64,000 nt of DNA, taken from NCBI GenBank assembly GCA_029204225.1, contig CM055102.1, forward strand, positions 62,909,772 to 62,973,771, written 5' to 3'. Shown here one piece after another: positions 43,230-55,012 of the stretch. Position numbers and translations under genes: made by a program. The notes below the pieces were generated by a model. That model was not told the DNA's origin and made no database searches. It worked only from the letters and a program-made list of their open reading frames with translations. The DNA is from Diphasiastrum complanatum (taxonomy: Eukaryota; Streptophyta; Lycopodiopsida; Lycopodiales; Lycopodiaceae). Position 1 is the stretch's first letter; each line of letters opens with the position of its first letter.

Positions 43230-43600
43230 AAAGAGTTAAAGGTAACCAACTAGGAAGGTGTGTATCCCTTGATTTTCTTTCGTTAAAGGCGTGGTTCAAA
43301 TGTTTCTTGTGGATGATAAGTTTCACAAGAAAGCCCAAACGTCACAGGGAGGGAGCATGTGGTGACATTCTGAAATATGATATAATCATACGGTTTGAGA
43401 ATTTTGATTAGCACCCTATAACGTTCTCTCTTTTTTTTTCTCTTCGTGTGTGTTTAGGGTGTGTGTGTGTGTGTGTGTAAGTATGATGCCATTAGTTTAT
43501 GTTTCAAGCTTACTAGTTTATGCTACTCTAATTCATAGTATCTTAATTTATGTGTTATTTATTCGTTTATATTTCATGTTAGAGAGAGAGAGAGAGAGAG
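43228..43600. repeat. GA-flanked dispersed repeat G, copy 2
   Basis: It matches 10655-11012, including GGGAGCATGTGGTGACATTC, then a (GT) run at about 43459-43478, and a GA tract at 43581-43600. Confidence 0.8.
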
Positions 43601-43887
43601 ATTCCAGTCCCCCATGTCGTTTGCTTGAAAATGGATGGTTGCAATTATTTTATTTACTAATTATGTGCAGATTATTCTACTTACCAACTTTGTTTCATGC
43701 TATTAGTTTACAGTTTGTGTTATATATTAGTTTATGTTTCATGCCTTTGTTCTCAAAGATCAATGTTTCATGGTAAATAGCTTTAAGTATGATGTCATTA
43801 GTTTATGTTTCATGCTTACTAGTTCATGCTCCATTAGTTTGTAGTATCTTAATTTATGTGTTATATATTCGTTATCATGCCTTAAGA
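43601..43887. repeat. Sequence with internal duplication of TTTATGTTTCATGC units
   Basis: Several copies of TTAGTTTATGTTTCATGC occur here and on both sides. It belongs to the repeat G surroundings. Confidence 0.55.
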
Positions 43888-43894
43888 TAGAGAG

Positions 43895-43947
<53 letters not shown>

Positions 43948-44130
43948 TCATGAAAAGGTTTCTTGTTGGAAGATAAGTTTCCAAGAAAGCCCAAACGTTG
44001 CAGGGAGGGAGCATGTGGTGACAATATGGAATAAGATATAATCGTAAAGTTCAGGAGTTTTGATTAGCACTCTATAGTGTTCTCTCTTTTTTTTTGTTTC
44101 TCTTTGTGTGTGTTTAAGGTGTGTGTGTGT
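43888..44130. repeat. GA-flanked dispersed repeat G, copy 3 (shortened)
   Basis: A GA tract with two interruptions (43888-43948) is followed by the GGGAGCATGTGGTGACA core and a GT run (about 44118-44132), lacking part of the middle seen in copies 1 and 2. Confidence 0.75.
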
Positions 44131-44317
44131 GTGGTTCCCGTATCATATCCAAGCTTTTATAGGTATTGAGTCAAAGATACAAGGACAATACCAGTATATA
44201 AATCCCTTTTCCAACTATAATTAGCACTAAACCATAAACCCTAAACAACAACAAGAAACCTACCCTAAAGTCCCCATAAACCATGGAAAATGAAAATGAA
44301 GAACTACGACAAAAGAT

Positions 44318-45029
<712 letters not shown>

Positions 45030-46190
45030 AGTATTCCTGGTTAGTAGAGTTATTTGGTGCACTTAACCTAGTCGGTGAACATAGACATATGATCAAGTAT
45101 TGTTTTGACAGATACTTGCAGAGTTAACAAATCTTTGGGTGAAGATTTATGGATTAACCTATAAATGATTTGGATATGAATCTAAATGTGGTGTTGTACT
45201 GTACAATTAAGATCTGCACCTAGACATTTGAGATTTCTGAATCATCGGCCATTAACTTGAGTAGTTGATTACTCCAGGATGAAGTTAATTGGTAAAACGA
45301 TCAATGTGATGTGGTTGCACCAGAAACTGGTAGTTTTGATTTATATTCCTTGTAAGGCGCATGAGTAGTGAATCTTCATCAGTTAAAATTATGTGCATTG
45401 GATATGCAGTATTCTTGGTAGAGTATTCCTTAGTTAAGAAATGGACTTAGGTCATTAGTGATTGTATCCCAGTGAGCTCAATTAGATAACGAATCATAAT
45501 GAATTCGAGAATAATAATTAAATTGTATTCAACAGATCTTTGGATATCTAGATTTAGTTCTAGATAGTGAATCTAAAGTCTTTGTTGTTGAAGATGAGTG
45601 TCATTTTGGTATGCATTCAGTCTTTAATTACCAGTGGTTGATAGAACTTGAATCTTGCACTTCAGTTAAAGAATCATGTCTAAAGAATATTCCTAAATCC
45701 ACTATTTTTTTAGTGGAAAGATTTTGGAATGATTCTTACTTTTCATGAGATATGTTCGACATATACTCCAGTATCCTATAAATGATTATGGTTTTCGATT
45801 CTTAAAAATTATGATTGACGAATCATACGAATCTAAATATTTCTGATTGACGGATCATAAATAGATACTTAGTTATTGTCAGAGGATTACACAGAATTGT
45901 GATGATTCTTAAGTGTGATGATTAAATCTTGATCTTTTAATTGAGTAAGAATTTGAATTAGTGTTTTGAATCTCTTTACTCTAGTATTTTATTGAGAACC
46001 TATGTATCTCACAGACATTCTCACAAGGGAAGTTACTTTACTTGTAGAGAATTTAACTTACCTAGTGGATGTTATTCTACTATAGTTTATGGTCTGTAGA
46101 TCCTTGAGTATATATTTTTTTTTCTTCTTCTGATCAGATCTCCAGTTATTATAGGGGACAGACATATCTATTAAGATGAATGGGTGCTAT
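45030..46190 (-). repeat. Inverted copy of the left part of repeat R
   Basis: The complement matches 55013-56052, with more divergence than between R copies 1 and 3. It ends in ATGGGTGCTATTTTC, the complement of the start of R copy 3, and then joins plus-oriented R sequence. Confidence 0.85.
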
Positions 46191-46730
46191 TTTCTTCTCA
46201 GGTCCAGCAGAAGAACAAGTGGCCATATCAATATCAATGATAAAATTATGCATTTCAACAGTCTTTTTCATACAACAAATCAAAGTCTGAACAAAATGGT
46301 TAGGAAGTGAAAGGAGCTCCCCTAAACCCAAAGCAGCATCATCCTATGGACTAGATCATGCAAACAAACCTTTGTTAGTTTATGAATCGGATAAAAGGTA
46401 AGAGATTCACTACTATCCCAACCAAGGAATAGTCAGATTTACACCACCAGGATACAAGAGAGAGAGATACAAGATTGCACTTAGTTCCTCCTGACAAAGC
46501 AATATTGAAGCTCTTTGAAGCCTTTATTCATAATCCAACAAGATAAAATACAGCTGAAAAGTAAAATACAATACTAGAAAGCACCATAAAGCATAACGAC
46601 TTTCAAGACGTCTAGCTGATACCTGCCACCATCCCACAAAACAAAACTGCTCAAGTTAGTTTATTGAGGAAGATAGGTGTCGTAGCTGAACGATAGTTGT
46701 TATTCATGTCCAAAAGAAGTTATACTACTT
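46191..46730 (+). repeat. Partial copy of repeat R (matches 34195-34745)
   Basis: It has the same orientation as R copies 1-3 and includes part of the minus-strand conserved frame (46149-46331, with FVQTLICCMKK) in decayed form. It is joined to an inverted R piece on the left. Confidence 0.8.
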
Positions 46731-46732
46731 AA

Positions 46733-46905
46733 CAACTTTGAATAGCATTTTAAAATCTAGTCCAATCTTCCCATGCACATGATGTTTTAGCAGTAGGCCA
46801 AGCCGTTATATCAACGTCCAGCTTTGAATAGCATTTTAAAAAATAGTCCAATCTTCCCAAGAACATGATGTTTTAGCGATAGGCCAAGCCGTTATATCAG
46901 CATAT
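46733..46905. repeat. Two tandem copies of an 85-90 bp unit
   Basis: The unit begins with AACTTTGAATAGCATTTTAA and ends with GGCCAAGCCGTTATATCA. It occurs at about 46738 and 46823. Confidence 0.85.
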
Positions 46906-46910
46906 CAGGA

Positions 46911-47796
46911 CAAGTGTCATACTGATCAGCTTACTGGCAGTTGTTCCATATCAGTTCATTTTATGCCTAGAAGAGTATGAAAAGTTTTAATTGTTTATAG
47001 TTTTACTTAGCCAAAAGACAAGGGTCTAAAGTGACATTTGATAGAAGATGTCAGAATCCGACATCTGTTAACAGAATCATCCCAAAAAATGTCTGACGTG
47101 TGTCCAATGTCTATCCAATGTGTCTCCAACGCATTTTTATGTTGGATTGCAACGTCCCTGATTAGGTTGAAAATAAACAAAAAATGCGTGAAAAAATAGT
47201 GCGCACATTTATATCGGGGTGTTTTTGGAGTGTTGTTCTTGGAGAGACGATGTTCATGAATTGTTTTTGAAACAATATTTTTGAGTTGCATTCAACATTT
47301 GGATCAAATAATAGGCTAAGGATGAGGTACTTTTCATTCCTAAATCACTTAATACACATAGATTACTTTTAATTCCTATATTTTATTGCATTACTTCATG
47401 TGCATTATGAATGACAATACTTTATTGCATTGCTTTATGCACATCATAAATTTCATTTAGATTTCTATATATGATATTGATTCTTGTTTTCAAATCCGAC
47501 ATTGCGCATGGTTTAAAATTCTTAGTTAGTTATTACGTCAACCCACATCTCGAAATTCGACATTGCAATTTTTGAAAAAAGAACATTGCACGTATAAAAG
47601 CAATGGCAATATAGCACGACCATTTGCAATAATAATATATTCGTAATATCAATCAATGTATTACAAAAAAAAAAATTGGTGCTTTAATTTCGCATGAGTC
47701 TCTAGATCTCTGGATCTAACATGTACATCAACTAAAAACCGCATCAACTAAAACTTATAAACCTAATATATAAACTTATCAATGTACTCGTCGTCG
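46911..47796. other. Unannotated AT-rich sequence
   Basis: No coding relic is recognised. A cluster of CAATGTSTATCCAATGTGTC-like short repeats lies near 47100-47130. Confidence 0.4.
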
Positions 47797-48345
47797 TCAT
47801 GACGACCAGTCTACATTTGGAGGATGACCCTCATTCTTTAGTTTGTCAACTAATGCCTGATATGATTCCTTGAAGGCAAAGTCGTACTCCTCCTTAGTTG
47901 GTAGAAGTCCATAGTCCGCCAACTATCCATGCATTCAATTCAAGTTGAGATTAATTTAGGGATAAGTTGGAGCAGCTAGTCATAATGCATATTACAAAAT
48001 AAAAGCATATGAATCAAAGATAAACTATAAGAGTAGTTTAGGTTCACTTGCCATGCTTGCTTGCAATCTGGCCTTTCTACTCGAGCCTAATCTAGGATTG
48101 CCTATCCCATGCATCCTAGCGGTCACGGCATCTTTCTGAATCTTGTATTTATCTGGTGTTCATTCATCCACTTTTACACGGTTCCAATCATTTCTTGTAC
48201 ACCAGGAGGGCTTGGATTGCCCATCCCTATAAGCTCGTCGTGCCATATCATGACAATGCCTAATCCATAAGCTCATATGCTTATGAATTTCCTTCTCGTC
48301 GAATTCCTCTTCTTGCTAGAATTTGTCACGAAGGGTACCAACAAC
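47797..48345 (-). pseudogene. Paralogue of the 6960-8086 transposon protein
   Basis: The first exon part reads HKHMSLWIRHCHDMARRAYR, then SWCTRNDWNRVKVDE, then GNPRLGSSRKARLQASM, which follows TMCLWIRNRRQ, GWCSKRDWRKVKEK and HLGSGRRGNLQAQF of the first gene. The next exon starts LADYGLLPTKEEYDFAF, matching LSDFGRHMTPAEYKQGY, and ends at a TGA at 47797. The intron (about 47926-48055) lies at the same place and phase but has a GC donor instead of GT. In-frame stops near 48180 and 48320 disable it. The N-terminal exon of the family is not seen. Confidence 0.6.
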
Positions 48346-48423
48346 CTGTCATTTAAGATCGACAGATTGTTCGGACAGATTAATTTTATGCTAGTTGTGT
48401 TTCGTACTTGTGCATATATGCAG

Positions 48424-49176
48424 TTTATTACAAAGAGATGAATTACATTCAGATCAGTCTAGCGATGAAGACACTACTCAAGACAGGGTAAATAATAAAC
48501 CTGCATGTTTTCTTGTTCATAAAGATTTTGTTATTATAAGTTAAACTTTGTTATTACATGACCTCAAATATTGTGCTAAAGTGACATGTACTTGATTTTT
48601 GTTTCTCGTAGAAAAATTATTTTCAAAATAAAATAGGGTGCACATGCATCAAGTGTGATGGGCAAAAGATGCTTGAAAGGTGCATTGTTGAAAATCATTT
48701 GTGGAAGTTTGAACGAAAAGAAGAAGGTCAATCATCAAATTTGGAAGACATTGAGGTTTGTTAACTTTATATGATTGTTTTTTATTATGATATTCATCAA
48801 TCTATATGCATCACTTATGGAATTTGCTTAATGTGTGTAGCCAATAAATCGAATACCATTCCATGGAGTTGATTCATCTGTGTTTAGTTGCAACAACGTC
48901 AAGTTTTGATACACATGAGAGAACAAAGAACGAAACAAATTCAAGAGGCAAACACAACTGAAAAAAAGAGTAATCAACTTGATTCTAATGACGATGATGA
49001 TGAGGTGCAACACGATGAAGCAATGCACAACATGTTTGAATCTTACTTTGAAACAAATGAGAATGATGCTATGCACGCATCTTCTAATGAAAACGGAGAT
49101 CACGAACAATTTGAGATGGATGAAGACAAGATTCTATTGTGCAAGAAGTCAGACACTCCTTTGTATCCTGAGTTAT
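48424..49176 (+). pseudogene. CACTA TNP2 N-terminal relic with exons
   Basis: Exons at 48424-48487, 48612-48755 (48 codons, phase 0) and about 48888-49176 have AG and GT limits. The middle one encodes IGCTCIKCDGQKMLERC followed by IVENHLW, the C-x-C-x2-C zinc pattern of the transposase-associated domain, like 10137-10271. The last encodes a long acidic, Asn/Asp-rich part and ends CKKSDTPLYPE, the usual entry to the TNP2 core. The core is missing: an LTR element starts here. Confidence 0.65.
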
Positions 49177-49608
49177 GAACTGGGCTCATTTCGTTCGCCA
49201 CGTCCATTTACATTTACTTTACTTTATGCATAAGCAGGCCTTAGGCCCTTTTATTCATTAGTGAAACTTAGACTATATGGTTGGCCTTTGGACTTATTAC
49301 TCATTATTAGGCCATTTGGACATATTACTGGAGAGTGGGGGCCTTCTTGGAGGGCTCACTATTATCCCTCCCAGTTGGCCCTAGCCACCGGAAGCTTCCT
49401 TTTAGGGCTTCCTCTTGGATATAAGTAGGGAAACTCTGTCATTTGCTATTCGGCTGATGATATTGATCTGTCTCTTTAGTCTTATTAATCTCTCTCTTTC
49501 CTGCTTTCTAGAGTTAAGTCTTGCTTATGTGCTGTTTTCATAGCTTAAGTCTTGCTTATGTGCTGCTTTCATAGCCTAGCTCTAGATCACTTGTGACTTC
49601 ATCCGTAA
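49177..49608 (+). mobile_element. LTR of a further LTR retrotransposon
   Basis: It starts TGAACTGGGC just after the transposase relic and ends shortly before a primer site. TATAAG at 49420-49425 could be its TATA box. A 45-base segment with AGTCTTGCTTATGTGCTG is repeated in tandem (49513-49575). The LTR 3' end is uncertain by up to 8 bases. No second LTR is seen. Confidence 0.65.
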
Positions 49609-49610
49609 CT

Positions 49611-49622
49611 TGGTATCAGAGC
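49611..49622 (+). other. Primer binding site, initiator-Met tRNA type
   Basis: TGGTATCAGAGC, plus strand, the same primer class as the other LTR elements in the window. Confidence 0.9.
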
Positions 49623-50440
49623 ACTTTCATGAGCATAATGTTGGAGATTTTTTTACCTCACCTCCATCGTTGCCCTGCCCTGATCCTCCATCGCTACCCC
49701 TATAGCTCCATCGCTGCCCTGTCAGCCCTCCATCGCTGCCCCTTGTCCTCCTTGCTGCCTAGCGCTCCCCCCGCTTTGCTTCTTCTGTTCCTTGCTGTCC
49801 ATCGCTGCTCCTTCCTTTCTCTCTTTGTCGCCCATCGCTGCCCATGCCTCTACTTTGATTTCCTTGCTGCCCCTATCTTATTCTATTTCTTGTCCATCGT
49901 TGTCCCTGCCTTTCGACCTGTCACTTTCATCCAAACTTTTATCATTTTGCAACCATCTTCTGCAATTATTTCAAAAGCTCTCCAGCGTCCATCCCCATCC
50001 AAAAATTCTTCAATTTTGTTTTCGTTTGCCATCTCAATTTGTCATTTGATTCCTGGCTATCCAGCACATTTTTTTTCTCTTTCTAGATGTTTCATTTTTA
50101 GCTTACTGTCCTTTGCTAGTTGTGATAATAGCAGTTTTAATAGACTAATTTGGGGTGACGACAATAATTCGCTACCTCAAGTTTTTGGCATATTCAGTTA
50201 CCCCGAGTGAGATTGCTCAAGAAAACTTATCCGATCAGTTTCGGTGCATGGAGGATAGCCTTTATAGCCTCATTCTTCGCTTTGATACAATAATGATTGG
50301 CTTAGCTACTATGTAGTTATAGATTGATTCTTTACAGCCTCATGGTCTTGGAAAAGCTCCTGTCTTTCCTTCATTTGGGACTTTCCCTCCATTTGGATTT
50401 CTATCTTCTTCTGCTAGTCAGCCTGGTGGTAGTCCTTGAT
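49623..50440 (+). other. Internal region of the LTR element, low-complexity and gag-like
   Basis: 49660-49910 is a degenerate repeat of CCATCGCTGCCC type; the long open frame through it is an artefact of composition. After 50205 a different frame reads SEIAQENLSDQFRCMEDSLY and further, with one stop, which could be the start of a gag, but I cannot assign it. Confidence 0.4.
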
Positions 50441-50870
50441 ACTGATATAGCATGATATGATACTATTGATGATGTCATTGCATGCTTTGATGGTGCTACC
50501 GATGTTGTTGCATGCCATGATATTGTTCCATGCTTTGATACTAATATATTTTGTCTTGCTACTATTGCTGATGTTGTTGCATGCTTTGATATTGTTGTTG
50601 AGTACTTTAATGCTACTCGTGTTCATGAGCACCATGCTATAGATGTTGTCGCCTATGCTCCTTATTTCAATATTATTCATGGGTCTACGGTTTCAAATGC
50701 TTTGGCTACTCCAGTAGATCTCCATATGGCATACGGTTATACATTTCATGATGGTTATATTGTATACTCACTAGCTGATTTTGCTGATACCTGTCTAAAT
50801 GAATGCGGTCCATCTAGATGCATATTTAGGCTAGAGCTTATCAGTTGATGCTTCTATTATTATGCCTACA
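50440..50870 (+). repeat. Segment with VACFD-type coding repeats, copy 1
   Basis: The plus strand encodes short related units (VIACFDGATDVVACHDIVPC, VVACFDIVVEYF) from a degenerate tandem repeat of GATGTTGTTGCATGCTTTGA type. Part of the segment recurs at 53960-54165 and 54690-54840. No known family. Confidence 0.6.
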
Positions 50871-50871
50871 T

Positions 50872-51350
50872 ATGGAGTAGATTTTCCATAGATTACCCTA
50901 TTGGAGGAATTTATTGATAAACCATCTATTTCAAAAACGTCGGTGAAATGGAACCACATCATTGGCATAAAAGACAACTCCGCAGCTCGTAAAGATCTAC
51001 AAGTGGCCGATGTGAAAAGGCCCTATTGGATTCAATACACCAAAGGTGCAGATGAGATTCTACTTAGCGTGTCGTGGATTCTTACAAAAGAGCAACTCTC
51101 ATATGTTAAACATGTCTCAAAACAAATGAGAACTCCAACAGGGTATGCACATTCTTTATGCAAGTCATTTACCAAGGATGGTAAATCTGGTGGATTGAAA
51201 TTGCATGATTGACATAAGATACTACAATTCATACTTCCACTTTCTATTCGAGGTCTCTTCAATGATGACATACGAAATACGCTTTACAATATGCCAAATG
51301 AATTATTTTATCTTAGAATTTGGCTTCTAAGGATATTTGTACTTGGAAGC
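50872..51350 (+). pseudogene. CACTA TNP2 C-terminal relic, second location
   Basis: The sequence is close to 14840-15324, with the same WNHIIGIKDNSAARKDLQVA and YVKHVSKQMRTPTGYAHSLC blocks. The first part (LPYWRN) survives in another frame; 20-30 bases around LLDPMQ are lost. It sits downstream of the LTR-element fragment at 49177, so the CACTA copy whose N-terminus is at 48424 may continue here with a deletion. Confidence 0.8.
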
Positions 51351-51731
51351 TTATGAATTATCTGTCAGAATTGTGGATGATTTCATACTGTAATTGTAAT
51401 TATTTTATTATTTTTTAGCTTTAACCTCCTGAGTTAGGTAATATTTCACCTAGTGTTTCATGTAAGTGCTTTACATGAAGGTGATGTTACTAACTTGTGG
51501 CGAATGTAACCCAGATGAAAACTTTATCTCGTAGTGTACTTTTCAAACCTGGGTTGTACTCTAGTGCAGAGATTGTCACTTGGAAAATAGGATTATCTTT
51601 GAGTACTTGTTTGATGTGAAAGTCAGACTAAGAATAATGATTTTCTACGTTGTTATTGAAAGTTAAAAAAACTATTGTTATAATTCTTTCATGTTTGAAA
51701 GCTTCTATGAATAGAAGTAGTTTGCGGGAAG
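51351..51731 (+). repeat. Copy of 15325-15638, ending in a purine-rich tract
   Basis: It follows the transposase relic as at 15 kb. At its right end, GTTTGCGGGAAGAA immediately precedes an LTR start and could be a polypurine tract. Confidence 0.7.
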
Positions 51732-51831
51732 AATGTCATGTCCATGATCAGTATATATGATTCAATATACTCCTAGTCTTGGATACACGGGACTCCAGTG
51801 AAACAAGCTCTTAGTTATGCCACGTCATACT
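51732..51831 (+). mobile_element. Chromovirus LTR start, plus orientation (100 bp)
   Basis: It matches 4740-4840 from TGTCATGTCCATGA to CACGTCATACTG, then stops. Confidence 0.8.
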
Positions 51832-51837
51832 GTTAAT

Positions 51838-51951
51838 TTCGGATCACGTCCAGTATGACATGACATAACTAACAGCTTGTTCACTGGAGTACCATGTATC
51901 CAAGACAAGGAGTATACTGTATCCTATCTACTGGTCATGCACATAACATGC
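51838..51951 (-). mobile_element. Chromovirus LTR start, minus orientation (114 bp)
   Basis: The complement starts TGTTATGTGCATGACC and matches the same LTR start. It lies directly after the plus-oriented piece, so the two form a 220-bp near-palindrome. Confidence 0.8.
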
Positions 51952-51964
51952 TTCCCTCCTTAAA
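51952..51964 (-). other. Polypurine tract before the minus-strand LTR
   Basis: The complement reads AAGGAGGGAAGCA and ends at the LTR start at 51951. Confidence 0.7.
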
Positions 51965-51969
51965 CTGTT

Positions 51970-52190
51970 TTTATCCTTAGAAACTAAAAGTCGGGAAATT
52001 CTTCTTTATGCTATCAACTCTCTCTCACGAATCATCATCATCAGTATGACCCTTCCACCGAATTAAGCACTCAGAGATATAACGATTTCTCAATTGTTTA
52101 TCTCTGGTTCTTAGCACTTTCTCCAGTTCCAAAGGTGCACTAAGCGACAAATCTTCCAAATGGGATAAATCCTCATCCTATCCAACTGTA
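51970..52190 (-). pseudogene. Chromodomain relic of a Ty3/gypsy chromovirus integrase
   Basis: The minus strand reads DEDLSHLEDLSLSAPLELEK, then LRNRYISECLIRWKGHTDDD, a stop at the usual Trp of S-W-E, then ERVDSIKKNFP and a TAA near the polypurine tract. This is the C-terminal tail of chromovirus integrases, where a chromodomain directs insertion into heterochromatin. The rest of pol is absent. Its contiguity with the LTR start shows that the 4740-5262 LTR family is a chromovirus. Confidence 0.8.
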
Positions 52191-52324
52191 TCACCATCTT
52201 GTAAACTTAGATTCAAATGACTGCGATTTTGTTTTGTGTGATGCTGGTAGGTAACAATGAGTTTTCTAAAACTTGCTTCACTTTATGGTACTATGTACTA
52301 TCAGTTTTTATACAGGTTTGTTTA

Positions 52325-52412
52325 AACCATTATGCATATGGGCCATTTGTTGTAGACATCAAGATTTTGCCCCAGCCATTTTGGGCAAAAACCATTATCA
52401 AAGGTAGGTGTA
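52325..52412. repeat. Short repeat shared with 4660-4740
   Basis: It includes GGGCCATTTGTTGTAGACAT and CATTTTGGGCAAAAACCATT. In both places it lies close to chromovirus sequence. Confidence 0.75.
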
Positions 52413-53460
52413 TGCTGTAAAATTATATGGATTCAAGCTCAACTTATTGCAAATTACTAAATGTTCTCATATTAGAAGGATGATCATGACTACCTCTCAG
52501 GAAGAATCTTTAGCACATAATCAGGTATTATACTATGCATATAAATTTGATGCATATGCTACTATGTTCACAATTCTAAGAGTCACTATTGTTTGGAGGA
52601 TTGGCACCCTACTGCTGCCCACCTAGTGCCAATTTTCAACCCACCATCACTTATTTCCAACACCCTACTTTAGTTGTTGCTTATTGTCCACAACTCAATC
52701 TATTTGTACTCTTTCCCAACCCACCCCTCGTTGCATTGTCTCCACCTTCTTTCTACTGATTTTCTAGCTTTGATTGCTAGCTGCAACCCTCTCTTTTTGG
52801 CACTCACCTTCCTTGCTTGGCTATCCATTTTCCAGCCATATACTCCACTACTTGCTACATCTTTCTCTCATTATTTGGTTGTTTTTGCAGGCCCCTCTTA
52901 TCTCTATTTCGTGGCTGCCCGTTATCTCTCTTTTTTACTACTGATTTCAACATGTTTTCGATTGTAGTTTCAAGGTGCTACTTACATTATTTGTCATTTC
53001 TCTTTTTTTTTTCTTTAACAGCTTTGTCATGTCTTTTCATTGGCATACCTGTTCTGATGACTTATGTCCTCTCCTTCAGTTCGTCCACTTCATTACCGTC
53101 TTGCCTGGATTTACTTTTTGCCTGTGGCTGTTGTCTTGTTATTTTCATTCCATTTTGTAGTTTGTGTTTTCCATCGCATTTTGCATTTTTTCTTTCTTTA
53201 TTTCTTATTAATTTTCGTTCTATTTGCGTTTCAATTCCATAGTTCATTTTTATCATTGATTTCGTTTTTCAATTTTTTGTTTGTCGTCACTTGCTACGTT
53301 CCATTATAAAAATAAATAAATAAAATCTAAATTATTTGGATCATTGGGTTACGTATTATTTTTAATTACTTTTAATTTTATTTTTTATCATGAATTGTGA
53401 TTTTCGATCTCTTTACTTTTATCTTTATATTTTAATAGTGATAAACCATCTGAACATATA
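52413..53460. other. Pyrimidine-rich plus strand without recognised genes
   Basis: Open frames of 60-140 codons are Phe/Leu/Ser-rich and reflect composition. Short AAATAAATAAATAAAAT tract near 53310. Nothing further is seen. Confidence 0.45.
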
Positions 53461-53810
53461 TTCGACAGATGGGTCACACGTCATCAGTATTACTTTGATA
53501 CTTCTCGGCCAACTTGTCCAAGTCCTATTAAGATTCTTGATGCAATGTTTCTTTCAAAGGGTTTTGCTAGGTCGAAGTGGTTTGTCTATGTCCATTCTCA
53601 TCTGCCTATCTCTAAGTGGCATGACTTTCTACATGTACTTCGCCTTCTTATATATTTCGATGATGATTCTGCATTTGTTCCTCCTCTCACTCTTACGAGT
53701 GGTATCATAGGTCTTGAGAGTTCTACTCCTTCTGATTCCCCTCCTGAGCATTCTTCCATATGTGAGGTTCCATTTTCTTGTGAAGGACAAATAGAGATAC
53801 ATTGCTAGCG
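53461..53810 (+). other. Possible coding relic, unrecognised
   Basis: A frame with few interruptions reads FDRWVTRHQYYFDTSRPTCP and then AMFLSKGFARSKWFVYVHSH, with LPISKWHDFLHVL. The composition is protein-like rather than repeat-like, but I recognise no family. It may be internal sequence of the LTR element that begins at 49177. Confidence 0.3.
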
Positions 53811-53959
53811 ATACACATGAGGATGATTTTGTATCACACAATGTGAGCAACTTGCCTAATTTACTTGAGATAGTTATTAATCTACCTGAGCTCGTCATTG
53901 TATCCCATAGTGAGTCAGAGTCACATGGGTTCCTACTAATGTTGATTCACTTATACAGG

Positions 53960-54165
53960 TTGCGGCTAATATGGTCCTTGTCACTTATATAGCATGCTAT
54001 GATACTATTGTTGATGTCGTTGCATGCTTTGATGGTGCTACCGATGTTGCTGCATGCTATGATATTGTTCCATGTTTTGATACTGATATAGTATGCTCTG
54101 CTACTACTGCTGATGATGTTGCATGTTTTGATATTGTTCTTGAGTACTTTGAAGTTAGTCAAACT
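53960..54165 (+). repeat. Segment with VACFD-type coding repeats, copy 2
   Basis: It encodes IACYDTIVDVVACFDGATDV, then AACYDIVPCFDTDIV and VACFDIVLEYF in one open frame, close to copy 1 at 50440-50610. Confidence 0.65.
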
Positions 54166-54480
54166 TTCACATCAAACAAGTACTCAAAGGTAATCCTATT
54201 TTCCAAGTGATACTCTCTGCACTAGAGTACAACTCAGGTTTGAAAAATACACTAAGCGATAAATTTTCCATCTAGGTTACATTCGCCACAAGTTAGTAAC
54301 ATCACCTTCATGTAAAGCACTTACATGAAACACTGGGTGAAATATTATCTAACTCAGGAAATTAAATAAATAATTATAATTACAATATGAAATTATCCAC
54401 AATTCTAAAAGATAATTCATAAGCTTCAAGTACAAATATCCTTAGAATCCAAATTCTAAGATATGATAATTCATTCAACT
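54166..54480 (-). repeat. Inverted copy of 15263-15600 and 51290-51620
   Basis: The complement runs from the end of the TNP2 relic into the downstream CACTA sequence. With 51290-51620 it forms an inverted repeat about 2.5 kb apart. Confidence 0.85.
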
Positions 54481-54582
54481 AAAATCTCTAGGAGAGTCAT
54501 TAAGATATAGAATGATTAAAACTCAACTCTGAGTATTCTAAATACTCTTTTGAATTAAATGCTCCTACTTCTAGCATCAAAT

Positions 54583-54690
54583 GCAAGAAAATAACACCCA
54601 TTCATCTTAATAGATTTCTTTGTCCCCTATGAGATTCAAAACAATAGATCAAGATTTAATCATCACACTTAGAATCATCACAATTCCCTA
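54583..54690. repeat. Short deleted copy of the left end of repeat R
   Basis: It joins ATAACACCCATTCATCTTAA directly to a segment that lies about 250 bases further on in R copy 3 (55270-55320). Confidence 0.75.
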
Positions 54691-55012
54691 TACATTTCAT
54701 GATGGTTATATTGTATACTCAGAAGCTGATTTTTCTGATACCCGTCTAAATGAATATGTTGTCCTTCTAGATGCATATTTAGGCTAGAACTTATCAGTTG
54801 ATGCTTCTTTTATTATGCCTACGTGTGGAGTAGATTTTCCATAGATTACCCTATTGGAGGAATTTATTGATAAACCATCTATTGGATCCTATGCAAATAT
54901 TCAAAAACATCGGTGAAATGGAACCACATCATTGGCATAAAAGACAACTCCGCAGCTCGTAAAGATCTACAAGTGGCCGATGTGAAAAGGCCCTATTGGA
55001 TTCAATACACCA
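54691..55012 (+). repeat. Copy of 50727-51050 with CACTA TNP2 scrap
   Basis: It holds the end of the VACFD-associated segment and the TNP2 blocks from LPYW to IQYTK. Unlike 50872, it keeps the LLDPMQIFKN codons (as at 14880), so it is an independent descendant. Confidence 0.8.

Noticed and set aside
49593-50210. 205-codon open frame on the plus strand
   Set aside because: Most of it is a degenerate CCATCGCTGCCC repeat plus pyrimidine-rich sequence, and it starts at the LTR primer site; no domain.
52817-53309. Hydrophobic open frames resembling membrane proteins
   Set aside because: Overlapping frames all rich in Phe, Leu and Ser in pyrimidine-rich DNA; no conserved copy in the window.
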